Notes under the pieces: model-generated
The model's input: the letters and a program-made list of their open reading frames with translations, nothing else
Databases searched by the model: none
Told to the model about the DNA's origin: nothing
Shown here: positions 1 to 9,970 of the stretch, in pieces
Position numbering within the stretch: the stretch's first letter is position 1
Layout: every line of letters begins with the position of its first letter
Program-made: the position numbers and the translations under genes
Origin: Bacteroidota bacterium
GTDB taxonomy: Bacteria > Bacteroidota > Bacteroidia > Chitinophagales > Chitinophagaceae
Assembly (NCBI GenBank): GCA_030706735.1
Contig: JAUZNZ010000006.1
Location: forward strand, 62,001 to 126,000
DNA length: 64,000 nt
Direction: 5' to 3'

Positions 1-1
1 C

Positions 2-2071
2 TTTTTGCACGACGTTCTCCAACCTGCGCTGGGCGCCGGCATGGAAAAAAGAGGATGGCCGATGACGCCCTACGTGAATTTCGAGGATGGCAGTCCGGAG
101 AATGGATGGGAGGCTTTCTACGATACACCCCGATACTCCTCGGGTTATGCCACCCTGTCCCATACCATAGCGTTCATGCCGGAAACGCACATGCTGAAGC
201 CGTTCCATGACCGCGTGCTGGCGACCTATGCGTTGTTGGAGACCATGATCGCGCAGGCCTCGATCCATGCGCAGGAGATCATCGAAAAAAGAAAGAAGGA
301 TGCAGCGGCGGATATCCGCGCGGCCGAATTGCCGCTGGCCTGGAAGCCCGACAGCACGCGGTTCGATCTTATCCCATTCAAAGGGTATGAGGCGGAGCAC
401 AAGACCAGCGAGGTAACCGGTCTCCCGCGCCTGTTTTACGACCACGCCAGGCCATCCGAAAAGCAAGTGAAATTCTACGACTATTTCAGGCCCACGCAAT
501 TCGTTTCCGTTCCAAGGGCCTATATCCTTCCACAAGGCTGGCACGAGGTCGCCGACCTGCTCGAACTGAATGGCGTCCGGATGCGGCATTTGCCGACGGA
601 TACCATGATCGATGCCGAGGCGTATCATATAGAGGACTACAACAGTTCCCCAAGAGCCTATGAGAAACATCATCGCAATACCAGCACGAAGGTGACCGCC
701 ATCCGTCAGCAGATCCGCTGTCTCAAGGGTGATTATTACATCCCTACCGATCAGACCGCGCGAAGATTTCTTACAGAGATGTTGGAACCGACCGGCGATG
801 ATTCTTATTTTTCATGGAATTTCTTCGACGCGGTATTGCAGGAGAAGGAGGGGTATAGTGACTACCGCTGGGAAGACATTGCCGCCGCATGGCTGAAGGA
901 ACATCCCGGATTGCGTGAACAGCTGGAAGAGAAAAAAAGATCGGAGGCCTCATTTGCAAAGGACCCGGAGGCGCAATTGTATTTTATTTATCGACATTCT
1001 CCCTATTATGAACCGGCGCATTTACGCTATCCTGTTTACCGCATTCCCATCGAGGAGGGCCTGTCTGCCGGCCCGGGCGATCCGCATATCCACTATGAAG
1101 GCCGGATTGGGCGGAGGAATGGAGCCGCCTTGTTCTATTGGGCCGGAACGTCGGCTACCGTCAACTTTTCGGGAACAGGGCTTTCGGCCGAAATGGAAGA
1201 CGCCGACACCTCCAACTATTACAATGTCATTGTCGACGGGTCGTTCTTCGCCAGGATCCATACGGACAGGATCAGGCAAAATTATGTCCTGGTATCCGGA
1301 TTGCCTGATGGAAGGCATACATTGAGCTTGTTCAAGCGCACGGAATTATATGGCGGCCCCACCAGTTTCTATGGATTCCTGCTGGATAAAGGCGGCAAAT
1401 GGCTCGATCCGCCTTCCCGTCATAAGAAGATCGAGTTTTACGGCAATTCCATTACCTGCGGCTATGCCGACGAAGACTCCAGCGGGAGGGACAGGGGCGT
1501 CGGTCGTTTCGAAAACAATTATGTCAGTTATGCGGCCCTTACCGCACGACATTTCGACGCCGATTATACCTGCATCGCTAAAAGCGGCATCGGGATCACG
1601 GTCAGCTGGTTCCCATTGATCATGCCCGAAATGTATGACCGTCTCGATCCATCGGATCCGACCAGCAAGTGGGACTTTTCCTCTTATCGCCCCGACCTGG
1701 TCGTCATCAATTTATTCCAGAACGATTCGTGGCTGGTGGAAAAGCCCGACCATGATCAGTTCAGAGCCAGGTTCGGCACGGTAAAACCCGATTCAGGCAA
1801 TATGATCCATGCTTATTCGTCCTTTTTGAAAAGTTTGCGCGCCAAGTACCCCGGTATTCCGATCATCTGTTCATTGGGCAGTATGGATGCCACGCGGGAG
1901 GGCTCCCCCTGGCCGGGCTATATCAGGTCGGCAGTGAATGCATCGGGGGACAAAAAGATATTCACACATTTTTTCCCATATAAAGGCACTCCCGGCCATC
2001 CCAGTACGGCAGAACAAAAGATGATGGCGGAGAGTCTGATCCATTTTATCGAACAAACATTCAAATGGTGA
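2..2071 (+). CDS. M14-type peptidase fused to CE2-like SGNH esterase (5' partial)
   Basis: The frame is open to the left edge, so the N-terminus and the zinc-binding part of the peptidase lie outside the window. The track's TTG start at 5 is only the first start-like codon. Visible residues 1-350 match the C-terminal half of Bacteroidota M14 zinc carboxypeptidases (TPYVNFEDGSPENGW, SPRYSSGYATL-like and FMPETHMLKPF stretches). A jelly-roll-like segment follows (about 375-475), then an SGNH hydrolase domain with block I FYGNSITCGY and a C-terminal GHPS histidine. The Asp usually three residues before that His is absent (GTPGHPS); some CE2 esterases work with a Ser-His dyad. Inference: a secreted two-activity enzyme, peptidase plus deacetylase, acting on peptide-sugar polymers. 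The GH20-like gene starts 4 bp downstream, so the two are probably co-transcribed. Domain calls are from motif memory; the fusion itself is directly visible as one uninterrupted frame. Confidence 0.8.
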   Translation, partial: FLHDVLQPALGAGMEKRGWPMTPYVNFEDGSPENGWEAFYDTPRYSSGYATLSHTIAFMPETHMLKPFHDRVLATYALLETMIAQASIHAQEIIEKRKKDAAADIRAAELPLAWKPDSTRFDLIPFKGYEAEHKTSEVTGLPRLFYDHARPSEKQVKFYDYFRPTQFVSVPRAYILPQGWHEVADLLELNGVRMRHLPTDTMIDAEAYHIEDYNSSPRAYEKHHRNTSTKVTAIRQQIRCLKGDYYIPTDQTARRFLTEMLEPTGDDSYFSWNFFDAVLQEKEGYSDYRWEDIAAAWLKEHPGLREQLEEKKRSEASFAKDPEAQLYFIYRHSPYYEPAHLRYPVYRIPIEEGLSAGPGDPHIHYEGRIGRRNGAALFYWAGTSATVNFSGTGLSAEMEDADTSNYYNVIVDGSFFARIHTDRIRQNYVLVSGLPDGRHTLSLFKRTELYGGPTSFYGFLLDKGGKWLDPPSRHKKIEFYGNSITCGYADEDSSGRDRGVGRFENNYVSYAALTARHFDADYTCIAKSGIGITVSWFPLIMPEMYDRLDPSDPTSKWDFSSYRPDLVVINLFQNDSWLVEKPDHDQFRARFGTVKPDSGNMIHAYSSFLKSLRAKYPGIPIICSLGSMDATREGSPWPGYIRSAVNASGDKKIFTHFFPYKGTPGHPSTAEQKMMAESLIHFIEQTFKW

Positions 2072-2074
2072 TCT

Positions 2075-3196
2075 ATGAAAAGGTACTATTTTTCCATCGC
2101 CGCGTTCCTTCTCTTTCATGCCGTCCTGGTTGCTCAGGATCGCGCCGATAGCGTGATGCCTGTACGGGGACTTTGCATTGATATTCCGCGTCCCGCGGGA
2201 GTAGACTCGTTTGTGCGGTTTATCGACCGGGAATTGCCCTCGCGTAAGGTGAACACCTTAATCCTGCTCGTGGATTATCGTTATCAGTTCAAGAGCCACC
2301 CGGAGCTGACCGACAGTTTTGCCATCTCCGGGCAGGACGCGAAGAAAATTGTCCGCGCGTGTGCGAATCATCATATCCGCATCGTTCCGCAGATCAATAT
2401 GCTGGGGCATCAGGGCTGGGAAGAGCGGCCTGGAAAATTATTGCAGGTTTATCCGCAGTTCGATGAGACCCCCTGGGTGAAGAATCCGGTCAAATATGTC
2501 TGGCCCAATGACGACAACCTGTATTGCCGTAGTTACTGCCCACTCGCGCCCGGGCTGCACGAGATCCTGTTCGCCGTGATCGATGAGCTCTGCGATGCCT
2601 TCGAAACGAATGCCTTTCATGCCGGCATGGACGAGGTATTTTACCTGGGCGAGGACAAGTGCCCGCGATGCGCCGGAATGGACAAGGCTGTGCTGTTTGC
2701 GAATGAAGTGAGAATGTTTCACGATCATCTGGCTGGCAAAGGCCGTGAATTGTGGATCTGGGGCGACAGGTTGCTGGACGGCAAAACAACGGGACTGGGA
2801 CTCTGGGAAGCCAGCTATAATAACACCTATCGGGCGGTCGATCTGATCCCCCGCGACGTAGTGATCTGCGACTGGCATTACAATCGCGCCGACAAGACGG
2901 CCGTCTTTTTTGCCATGAAAGGCTTACGGGTCGTCTCCTGTCCCTGGAGACAACCAGGTATCGGCGTAGCACAGGTCAACGATATGCTTGCATTCCGGCA
3001 GGAATCTACCCCGGAAATGAAGGACCGGTTCCTGGGTATTGTCGAAACGACCTGGTCGCGAACGGATCTTTTCCTCAAGGGGTTTTATGGAACCTTGCCG
3101 CCCGCAGAGGGCAGGCCGGGAAAAGACAATGGGGAGAATACTCCCTGGAGTTGCTTTAAGGCCGTGTTTTCCAGGATCAACGAGTTGACAAAATGA
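2075..3196 (+). CDS. Secreted GH20-like glycosidase (beta-N-acetylhexosaminidase type)
   Basis: This 373-residue protein begins with a signal peptide (MKRYYFSIAAFLLFHAVLVAQ) and then a single TIM-barrel-like domain. The HAGMDEVF segment (around residue 187) resembles the H-x-G-G-D-E catalytic motif of glycoside hydrolase family 20, with the Asp-Glu dyad kept and one Gly replaced by Met. The beta-strand segments VPQINMLGHQGWEE and WIWGDRLLDG also fit GH20 barrels. The protein is short for the family: the usual N-terminal GH20b domain is missing, as in several Bacteroidota GH20-like proteins. It would release N-acetylhexosamines from glycans in the periplasm or outside the cell; the substrate is unknown. 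It starts 4 bp after the peptidase/esterase fusion, which suggests joint breakdown of an amino-sugar-containing polymer. Confidence 0.75.
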   Translation: MKRYYFSIAAFLLFHAVLVAQDRADSVMPVRGLCIDIPRPAGVDSFVRFIDRELPSRKVNTLILLVDYRYQFKSHPELTDSFAISGQDAKKIVRACANHHIRIVPQINMLGHQGWEERPGKLLQVYPQFDETPWVKNPVKYVWPNDDNLYCRSYCPLAPGLHEILFAVIDELCDAFETNAFHAGMDEVFYLGEDKCPRCAGMDKAVLFANEVRMFHDHLAGKGRELWIWGDRLLDGKTTGLGLWEASYNNTYRAVDLIPRDVVICDWHYNRADKTAVFFAMKGLRVVSCPWRQPGIGVAQVNDMLAFRQESTPEMKDRFLGIVETTWSRTDLFLKGFYGTLPPAEGRPGKDNGENTPWSCFKAVFSRINELTK

Positions 3197-3257
3197 TGGG
3201 TGGGGACGTGCCTTTCCTGAGGGGTCGCGTGGTATAGCCTTTGCATAGATTTATGGT

Positions 3258-4220
3258 ATGAAAGCAGTACAAATCCATCATTACGGCGGCCCCGAAGAAT
3301 TAAAGTATGAGGACGCCGACGATCCCGTCATCAATCCGGACGATGTGCTGATCCGGGTGCATGCCACCAGTGTCAATCCCGTGGATTGGAAGATCCGAAA
3401 CGGCGCGCGGAAAGAGCAGGGCTCCGCCCATTTTCCCCTGATCCTGGGATGGGACGTCTCCGGCGTCATTGAACGGGCCGGCGCCCGGGTGAAAGGATTC
3501 AACGAAGGAGATGAGGTATATGGGCGACCTGATCCGGGCCGAAACGGCGCCTATGCGGAATACATCGCGGTCCGCGCCAGCGAGATCGCCCTAAAGCCCA
3601 AGACGCTTGACCATTCGGTGGCTGCCGCAGTCCCCCTGGCCGGCCTGACTGCCTGGCAAGGATTATTCGATCATGGAAAGTTGAAAGCCGGACAAAAGGT
3701 CCTTATCCATGGCGCCGCAGGAGGCGTAGGCACCATGGCGGTGCAGCTCGCGAAATGGAAGGGGGCCTATGTGATCGGGACGGCGGCGAAGGACAATATC
3801 GATTTTCTGAAAGAGTTGGGTGCGGACGAGGTGATCGATTATCAGGCAGAACGTTTTGAAGAAAAATTAACAGATCTCGACCTGGTATTCGATACGATCG
3901 GCGGCGAAGTACAAGCCAGATCACTGAACGTATTAAAGCCTGGCGGCACCATTGTCAGCACGGTAGGAATCCGGGACAAGGAAATGGTGAAATCCAAAGG
4001 ACTGCATGGCGAACAGTATATGGCGCAGTCCGACCCCGAACAACTCAGGCAGTTGGCTCACCTGATCGATCAGGGCAAGCTCATACCGGTCATCGCAAGA
4101 ACGATGCCCCTGAAAGAGGCTGCTCAGGCGCAACAGATCAGCGAAGAGGGGCATACCCGGGGGAAGATCGTTCTCAAGGTCAGCGATGGCCCGAGGGGCG
4201 ACCGGCTGGATACCCGATGA
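3258..4220 (+). CDS. NADP-dependent oxidoreductase, zinc-free MDR/quinone reductase type
   Basis: The 320-residue protein has the medium-chain dehydrogenase/reductase layout: a GroES-like N-terminal half and a Rossmann domain with the nucleotide motif HGAAGGVGTMAVQLAK near residue 150. The catalytic and structural zinc cysteines of alcohol dehydrogenases are absent, which places it with the quinone-oxidoreductase (QOR)/enoyl-reductase-like branch. Such enzymes reduce quinones or activated alkenes with NADPH in the cytosol; the actual substrate cannot be read from sequence. The ATG at 3258 lies just after a near-consensus Bacteroidota promoter box (TAGCCTTTGC), here with a 3-nt instead of 2-nt spacer. 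It stands apart from the secreted enzymes upstream (61-bp gap) and probably has its own promoter. Confidence 0.88.
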   Translation: MKAVQIHHYGGPEELKYEDADDPVINPDDVLIRVHATSVNPVDWKIRNGARKEQGSAHFPLILGWDVSGVIERAGARVKGFNEGDEVYGRPDPGRNGAYAEYIAVRASEIALKPKTLDHSVAAAVPLAGLTAWQGLFDHGKLKAGQKVLIHGAAGGVGTMAVQLAKWKGAYVIGTAAKDNIDFLKELGADEVIDYQAERFEEKLTDLDLVFDTIGGEVQARSLNVLKPGGTIVSTVGIRDKEMVKSKGLHGEQYMAQSDPEQLRQLAHLIDQGKLIPVIARTMPLKEAAQAQQISEEGHTRGKIVLKVSDGPRGDRLDTR

Positions 4221-4257
4221 TCGCCGGAAAAAAGAATAGCCAGGACAATCAAACCTA

Positions 4258-4515
4258 ATGCCCTCCGATATGGCGACAGAACTAAAAAGATTCCCCGTAG
4301 ACAATCAGGAACAGGCTTTCGAGCTCATCACCAAATTGAGCCAGCAATATCATTTGCAGCAAGATGCAAACCGACATCAATTCCATGTCTCCAATGACCG
4401 GTATTCCGCATACTATGATGCGGAGGAGCGCGTCGTGAAGATCGAGGCCATTCATCCCCATGTGACGCAAGAGCAAATCAGGGAATTCCTGATGGAATTC
4501 CCGCCGTTCCTTTAA
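4258..4515 (+). CDS. Small unknown protein (85 aa)
   Basis: I do not recognise this protein. It is small, soluble, mixed in charge and without signal peptide or membrane segment. The order of charged helix-like and strand-like stretches (FELITKLSQQYHL, HQFHVSNDRYSAYYDAEERVVKIE) suggests a compact alpha/beta fold. A second in-frame ATG at 4270 (MATELKRF) is an equally good start. It lies 37 bp after the oxidoreductase on the same strand and ends 16 bp before the convergent A2M gene. Codon use looks like that of its neighbours, and the opposite-frame ORF here is a shadow. Confidence 0.6.
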   Translation: MPSDMATELKRFPVDNQEQAFELITKLSQQYHLQQDANRHQFHVSNDRYSAYYDAEERVVKIEAIHPHVTQEQIREFLMEFPPFL

Positions 4516-4531
4516 TTAATGGCCGAATAAA

Positions 4532-7500
4532 CTATTGCAGCACTTTTATCGTTCCTGCTCCATTGTAGGAATGATATTCACCATTGTACATCGCGTCCGC
4601 GCTGACGGGCCCCATTCGATAGATTCCCGGCGATACGGCACGGACGGCATAGTAGTAAACCTGCTTGTTATCATTCAGGTCAAGGAACAGGTTGATGCGG
4701 TCATCACGTACGTCGAGGGCCGTGGGTGAATCTCCATCCTTGATCCAATCCATTCCCGGTATATCCTTCGTGCGGGGATTTTCGATCTCGAAGCCGGCCG
4801 GGAGAAGGTCTGTGATCACTACGTTGCTGATATCCGTGCTGTATGTCTTCTCCAGCGTGAGTTGGACGATCACCAGGTCATTTTGTTTGAACGTGTTGCC
4901 GTAAATGGGTTTGCCAAAGCGGTCAAAGAAACGTTTGCGGACTTTCAGATAATTGTCTTCTTCCTTATATGCGCCGCTTGCGGAGATCCCTTCGACCTCC
5001 CAGAAGTAGTACAAGCTGCCGCTACCCCTGGTTACGATCTCCCGGTTACTCCCGTTCAACTCCTGCGTTCCCAGCTTTAGCGGATTGCCGTTCATCGTTC
5101 CGACCGTGCGGCCATCGACACGGATGTCTGCGGTCGCGGTCGACTGGCCCGCCTTTCTGGCGATCTTGCCCAGGGCGAGGAAGCTGAATGCCAGTTCCTG
5201 CGTGCTAAACCAGTATCGTTGAGCCAGCTTGTCGGAGACATGTCTGGCCATGACGCCGATCTGCGGGTTATCCGGATCCACGTCCAGCAGCACGTTCAAC
5301 GCCAGGGATTCGTCCCGGATATCCGAGTAAAAGCTGCCTCCTGTCTGGGCCACTGATTCCTCGCCGGCAAATTGTGCGGGAAGGAACTCGCGGAAGCTTT
5401 TTTTATCGCCCGCCAGGGCATATGCGGCAGAGAGCAGGTATTTGCAATCCAGGCTGAGTAAGGCGGGATTGGACTTATAATAATTCATCACACTGACATT
5501 CGGTCTACCCGCCAGTGCGAGTACGTAGAGACCATAGGATACCTCTTTCGGCGCGATCTTCCTGTTCTGGTCGCGGTTATAATAATAGGTGATCGTTTCC
5601 CGGTTCTTCAGCCGGTTATTGATATAGCCGAGCATGGTCTCGAGCAGTCCCTTATCTACGTCGAATCCTGCCCTTTGGGCCTCCAGAAGGAAGTGCGCAG
5701 AATAGATCGTCGCCCACCAATTCTCGGTTCCTTCATTGTCCCAGAGTGTGACTGCGCCACTGTACAATTGCCGCATTTTGATCTTCCGGATCGCTTCGAG
5801 GATATTTCCGTTAGCGGATGCCCGTTGGCCGGGGCTATTTTCCCTTCGGACCAGATCGGCCAGATCGCCATAGTACAATTGCGGAAAGGCGATTGACACC
5901 GTCTGTTCCGTGCAGCCATATGGATACTCGACCAGCCAGCCCAGGTATTTCGATAATTTGATCGCGGGAGAGCGACTAACCACCAGCTTATAGCCGATGC
6001 TGGAAGGGATAAAGTCGCCGGGACCCATCGTCAACGGCTGACTGGCGCCACCATTTACCGTACCACTGCCGGTTATCTTCTGCAGGCCCGCTGCCGGCCT
6101 TACTCCTATCTCGGTCTCATCGGTAAAGGTCTCGCCCATGCTCTTCACTTCCACGTTCACCTTACCTGTTCCGATCGAAGGAGGAGCCACCAGGTGGAAA
6201 CTGGCGCGGCCCTCGCTGTTGGCGGACAGATTCAGCGACTGCTCACTTTCCCCAGTCAGGCGCAGGGTCCCGCTGACTTTCAGGCGCGCCATCGCAGAAG
6301 CCGCACCCGAAGTGGTATTGGTGATCGTTACGGGAACAATAACCGTATCCCCCGGGCTAAGGAACCTGGGCAGCGCGGTACTCAATACGATCGGATCTGC
6401 TACCGTCATGTTGGACTCTTTTGAACCAAAGCGTTCATTGCGGTAGGCCACCGCCATTAGCCTGACCTGGCCGGAAAATTGAGGGATGTCGAATTCAAAA
6501 TCCGCTTCTCCGCTGCCGTCCGCCTGTCTGATGCCGCTCCAATACGAAACGATCTTTATACGCTTGGCCGGCATGGGATTAACTCTCTTTTTCATATCGC
6601 TCTCCGCATCACCGCCGGTGCTGCTGAGGCTTGGCCGGACCTCAGGGAAGAGCAGGGGATACAGATCATAGCCGGATACTTCCAGGGCCCGTTTGGCGTA
6701 GAACCAGGCGTAGGGGTCAGGGGAGGCAAAATCGGAGATCTGCAGGACCCCGTTGTCCACAGCGGCCAGCGTAACCATGCTCCCCGGAGCCGCCCTTACC
6801 TTGATCTTCTGATGCGTGTGCGACCGGACCTTCTCCTGCGCCAGTATCTCTACGGGGATCCGGCGATCTTTCTCTTCCACCTTCACGGACTGGAAGCCGT
6901 GAGCCACGGTCAGCGGGATGTCAGACATTTCATGCGGCTTGATGAGGGTGGCCGTAATGTACACATTGGGGATCATTTCCGCGTTGAGCGGCAGGGTAAG
7001 CGAGACCGAGCGACTGGCCACGTCGACGTATTGATAAGATACCACTTTATCCGTCTCGAGGGAGACCAGCATCCTGCCGCTGAATGGCGTTTTGAATAAG
7101 GCCACCACGCTCTCGCCGGCATAATAGGAGGATTTATCGAGGCTGATATCGACATGACCTTCATTGTTCACTCCGAACGAGGAATTATCCCCGCCCCATG
7201 AACCATAGCTGTAGAATCCTTTGCTGACGTAACTCGTTGCACCGGGGACGGAGATCCGCAGTTCATAGTCTCCCGGCGAACGGGGAACAAATGAATACGT
7301 CGTTTTGTCTCCTCCGACGGTAATGATGCCGGAGCTAATCAATTTGTCCTCCTTCTGGGACTCATACCGAAAATAGCTTCCACTCTTTGTCAGCACAGTG
7401 CGGTATTCGTGCTTGACCACCTGTACCCTGGCGGCGACGCCATTCAACAGCTTCCCGCTTCTGTCGAGAGCAATCACCGGGAACCGGACGGTTTGATTCA

Positions 7501-9970
7501 GGGGGTAGTAGTAATATCCATCATCGGCTACGCCGAAGAAGACCGGCTGGGTAAAGATATCGACGGAGGTGCTTCGACTGACGGGCCGGCCCGTCTCATC
7601 GAAAACGGTTGCAAAGAAGGTAGCCTGTAACAAACCCAGGTTCTTATAGAGATCGGGCACCTCGTATTTTTCAATCGCGTCTCCGTGATCGTCGGTTTTG
7701 CCTTCCCTGACCACCTTGTCGAATGATGCGCCGTCGGTGGACAAGCCAAAATCATAGTTGGTGAAATTTTTTGGATTGAAGGACCGCTGTTTGACCTGGA
7801 TCTCGCATTCGTAGTTGCGGTTGGAGGCCGGGGGGCCGAAGAAATTCACCGCATGAATGTGCAGCCTTGAGACATCACCCCCTTCAAGGAATGACTTATC
7901 GAGGCTGGCGGTCACTTTGATCCGGTCCGGCACGAACTCTTCTATCCTGAAGGGTTGGGTGGCAAGCAGTACGTCGTTGGACGTATAGACTTCGAGCGAA
8001 TAGCTCCCTGTAATGGCGGCCTCCGCAATATCCACGCTGCCTTCCAGCGAGCCCTGGTCGTTCAGGTTCTTTCGGAAGGTCTTTAGTTCCTTGCCGTTCG
8101 GCAACAGGAACTTCAACTTCACGGGCAGGTCTCCCGGGGATCGCCACCGGCGGTCACGCACAATGACTGAAAAATTGACACGTTCGCCGGGTCGATAGAT
8201 ATCCCTTTCCGGATATATGAAGGCATCGAGCCCGGTGCTATTGCTGCGCTTGCCTCCCACTTCAAAGCGGGACATATTGACCTTCGTCGTGCCGAATGGC
8301 AGGTAATTAAAGTCTTCCGCCGTCTTGGCGATGATCATGGCGGGGCGGAACCCAACCATATCTTTGCGGGTGTAGCTGATCTCGGCAACGCCGTCGGCGC
8401 CGGTAGCCGCCGTTCCCAATAGTTGGTTGTTGGCCCCGTAGGCGATGATATTGACTCCCGGCAAAGCCGCTGCATTCTTGATCGAATTGGCAAATACGAA
8501 GATCCTGTCACTGCCTTGTTTGGCGATGAGCCCGATGTCGGACAAAGACACGAACCGGCTGTCTTTCACCCAATAATTTTTCGTGGACCGGATCATGACG
8601 TGATAGATGCCTTTGAAGTCCGGTAATTTGTCGGAAATTTTGAAATTGAAGAGGCGGTTACTTCCGTTGCGCTGCAAGGACCGGGTATCCACCTCCTGCT
8701 CGTAGATCACGTCCCCGAGCGTGGCATCGCCATTGTCGCCTTCATAATAGTCGCCGCGATACCCCTCCTCGTCACCCTCCGATCCCTCGTCAGCCGCGGG
8801 ACGTTTGCTGGTCTCCGCGGGTGTATAACCGTAACGGGTCGCCGCCAGGAGGTTGTTCTCATAGATCTTGGATATCACCACCTTGACCTTCGGGACGTTG
8901 ACGATCTTCACTTCAATGTTCTGCGCCCCCTTGCCGGACAGGTAGATGCCCTTGTCGTTTGCAAAACTGACGGAAGGCGCCAGCTGGCCGAATGTGATAT
9001 TCTTATTATATTCTTCGTGCAATATGCCTCCGATCCGGCCACGCAAGCCCCGGGAAAGGGTAAGGTCATAGCTTTTTTCCTGGTCAAAATTATCGCTTCG
9101 GATCAGGAAACCATCATCGGTCGGTTCAACGGTGAATTTCACCGCAGGGTCCAATTTAATGAAGGCCGCCAGCCCGGTCGCGACCACCTGCTGACTGGTA
9201 GAGACTTTCAATACGCCGCTCTCTCCGTCATGTTCCGTAGTCACGTCGTTGATCTGCAATACGAAGGGAGAGGGGATATTGGTCTGCGTCTCCGTCTTGA
9301 CCTGGCTTCCGTTGGAGCCTCCTTCAGGGACTAGTCCCTTATCGATGGATATTTTCGCATCGTAGGTTTTGTCCTCCATCTTCAGATTGAGCAACTGAAG
9401 AGTTATCTTATCGTCTGCGGATAATGTCTGAAGCGCGTAAGCAACGGGTTGGCCGCCCACCTGGATCTGCAATTTCTCCTTCAGACTGGCGGGGTTGACC
9501 CGGTAATTGAAATACAGGTCGACCTGCGGGATCGCCGTGGCATTGCTTTGATCCTGTTGCACCCAGGTGACGTTCGTGCTGGCGAGTTTCAGGTCAGGCG
9601 TATGGAAGGTAAGGTCATCCGCCTTTTTGATCCGTCCGTAGGAACTATGCTGAAGGACATCATTTCTCACGGTCGCGTGAAAGGTAGTTGCAGGGGATAG
9701 AGGCGTAGCCGGCGAGAAGACGAGTTCGTCCGTTTGCTCCCAGCGGAAGCGACCCGGTAGCTTCGGTTCGAACGTGATATACTCGGTAGAATCCCAGCGG
9801 TCAAGGAGTGAATCGGTCACCAGGGACTTGTCGAAACGAAAGACGAGATTGCCCAGCGGGGGAACTTCATCCCGGGCATTTGTAAATTCGAGGTTAACGA
9901 TGCTCCGGTTACAGCCGGACAAAAAAATAACAACCGAAACGGTTGCCAGCAAACGGGCATGCATATGCAT
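4532..9970 (-). CDS. Alpha-2-macroglobulin family lipoprotein with intact thioester motif
   Basis: This large A2M-like protein (1,812 aa from the chosen start) has a lipoprotein signal: VVIFLSGC, lipobox Cys near residue 18. I moved the start from the track's 10123 to the ATG at 9970 (or 9964, the reading is MHMHARLL) because only that start exposes the signal peptide. An MG2-type segment (YPERDIYRPGERVNFSVIV) lies in the first half. The thioester CxEQ motif is complete as GCTEQ, Cys near residue 1353, followed by the alpha-helical thioester domain and a C-terminal receptor-like domain. Bacterial A2Ms of this kind are periplasmic or outer-membrane-tethered protease traps that covalently catch invading proteases. 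The divergent neighbour is pbpC, the partner known from many bacteria (yfhM-pbpC in E. coli), which supports a role in envelope defence coupled to peptidoglycan repair. Confidence 0.92.
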   Translation of the reverse strand: MHMHARLLATVSVVIFLSGCNRSIVNLEFTNARDEVPPLGNLVFRFDKSLVTDSLLDRWDSTEYITFEPKLPGRFRWEQTDELVFSPATPLSPATTFHATVRNDVLQHSSYGRIKKADDLTFHTPDLKLASTNVTWVQQDQSNATAIPQVDLYFNYRVNPASLKEKLQIQVGGQPVAYALQTLSADDKITLQLLNLKMEDKTYDAKISIDKGLVPEGGSNGSQVKTETQTNIPSPFVLQINDVTTEHDGESGVLKVSTSQQVVATGLAAFIKLDPAVKFTVEPTDDGFLIRSDNFDQEKSYDLTLSRGLRGRIGGILHEEYNKNITFGQLAPSVSFANDKGIYLSGKGAQNIEVKIVNVPKVKVVISKIYENNLLAATRYGYTPAETSKRPAADEGSEGDEEGYRGDYYEGDNGDATLGDVIYEQEVDTRSLQRNGSNRLFNFKISDKLPDFKGIYHVMIRSTKNYWVKDSRFVSLSDIGLIAKQGSDRIFVFANSIKNAAALPGVNIIAYGANNQLLGTAATGADGVAEISYTRKDMVGFRPAMIIAKTAEDFNYLPFGTTKVNMSRFEVGGKRSNSTGLDAFIYPERDIYRPGERVNFSVIVRDRRWRSPGDLPVKLKFLLPNGKELKTFRKNLNDQGSLEGSVDIAEAAITGSYSLEVYTSNDVLLATQPFRIEEFVPDRIKVTASLDKSFLEGGDVSRLHIHAVNFFGPPASNRNYECEIQVKQRSFNPKNFTNYDFGLSTDGASFDKVVREGKTDDHGDAIEKYEVPDLYKNLGLLQATFFATVFDETGRPVSRSTSVDIFTQPVFFGVADDGYYYYPLNQTVRFPVIALDRSGKLLNGVAARVQVVKHEYRTVLTKSGSYFRYESQKEDKLISSGIITVGGDKTTYSFVPRSPGDYELRISVPGATSYVSKGFYSYGSWGGDNSSFGVNNEGHVDISLDKSSYYAGESVVALFKTPFSGRMLVSLETDKVVSYQYVDVASRSVSLTLPLNAEMIPNVYITATLIKPHEMSDIPLTVAHGFQSVKVEEKDRRIPVEILAQEKVRSHTHQKIKVRAAPGSMVTLAAVDNGVLQISDFASPDPYAWFYAKRALEVSGYDLYPLLFPEVRPSLSSTGGDAESDMKKRVNPMPAKRIKIVSYWSGIRQADGSGEADFEFDIPQFSGQVRLMAVAYRNERFGSKESNMTVADPIVLSTALPRFLSPGDTVIVPVTITNTTSGAASAMARLKVSGTLRLTGESEQSLNLSANSEGRASFHLVAPPSIGTGKVNVEVKSMGETFTDETEIGVRPAAGLQKITGSGTVNGGASQPLTMGPGDFIPSSIGYKLVVSRSPAIKLSKYLGWLVEYPYGCTEQTVSIAFPQLYYGDLADLVRRENSPGQRASANGNILEAIRKIKMRQLYSGAVTLWDNEGTENWWATIYSAHFLLEAQRAGFDVDKGLLETMLGYINNRLKNRETITYYYNRDQNRKIAPKEVSYGLYVLALAGRPNVSVMNYYKSNPALLSLDCKYLLSAAYALAGDKKSFREFLPAQFAGEESVAQTGGSFYSDIRDESLALNVLLDVDPDNPQIGVMARHVSDKLAQRYWFSTQELAFSFLALGKIARKAGQSTATADIRVDGRTVGTMNGNPLKLGTQELNGSNREIVTRGSGSLYYFWEVEGISASGAYKEEDNYLKVRKRFFDRFGKPIYGNTFKQNDLVIVQLTLEKTYSTDISNVVITDLLPAGFEIENPRTKDIPGMDWIKDGDSPTALDVRDDRINLFLDLNDNKQVYYYAVRAVSPGIYRMGPVSADAMYNGEYHSYNGAGTIKVLQ

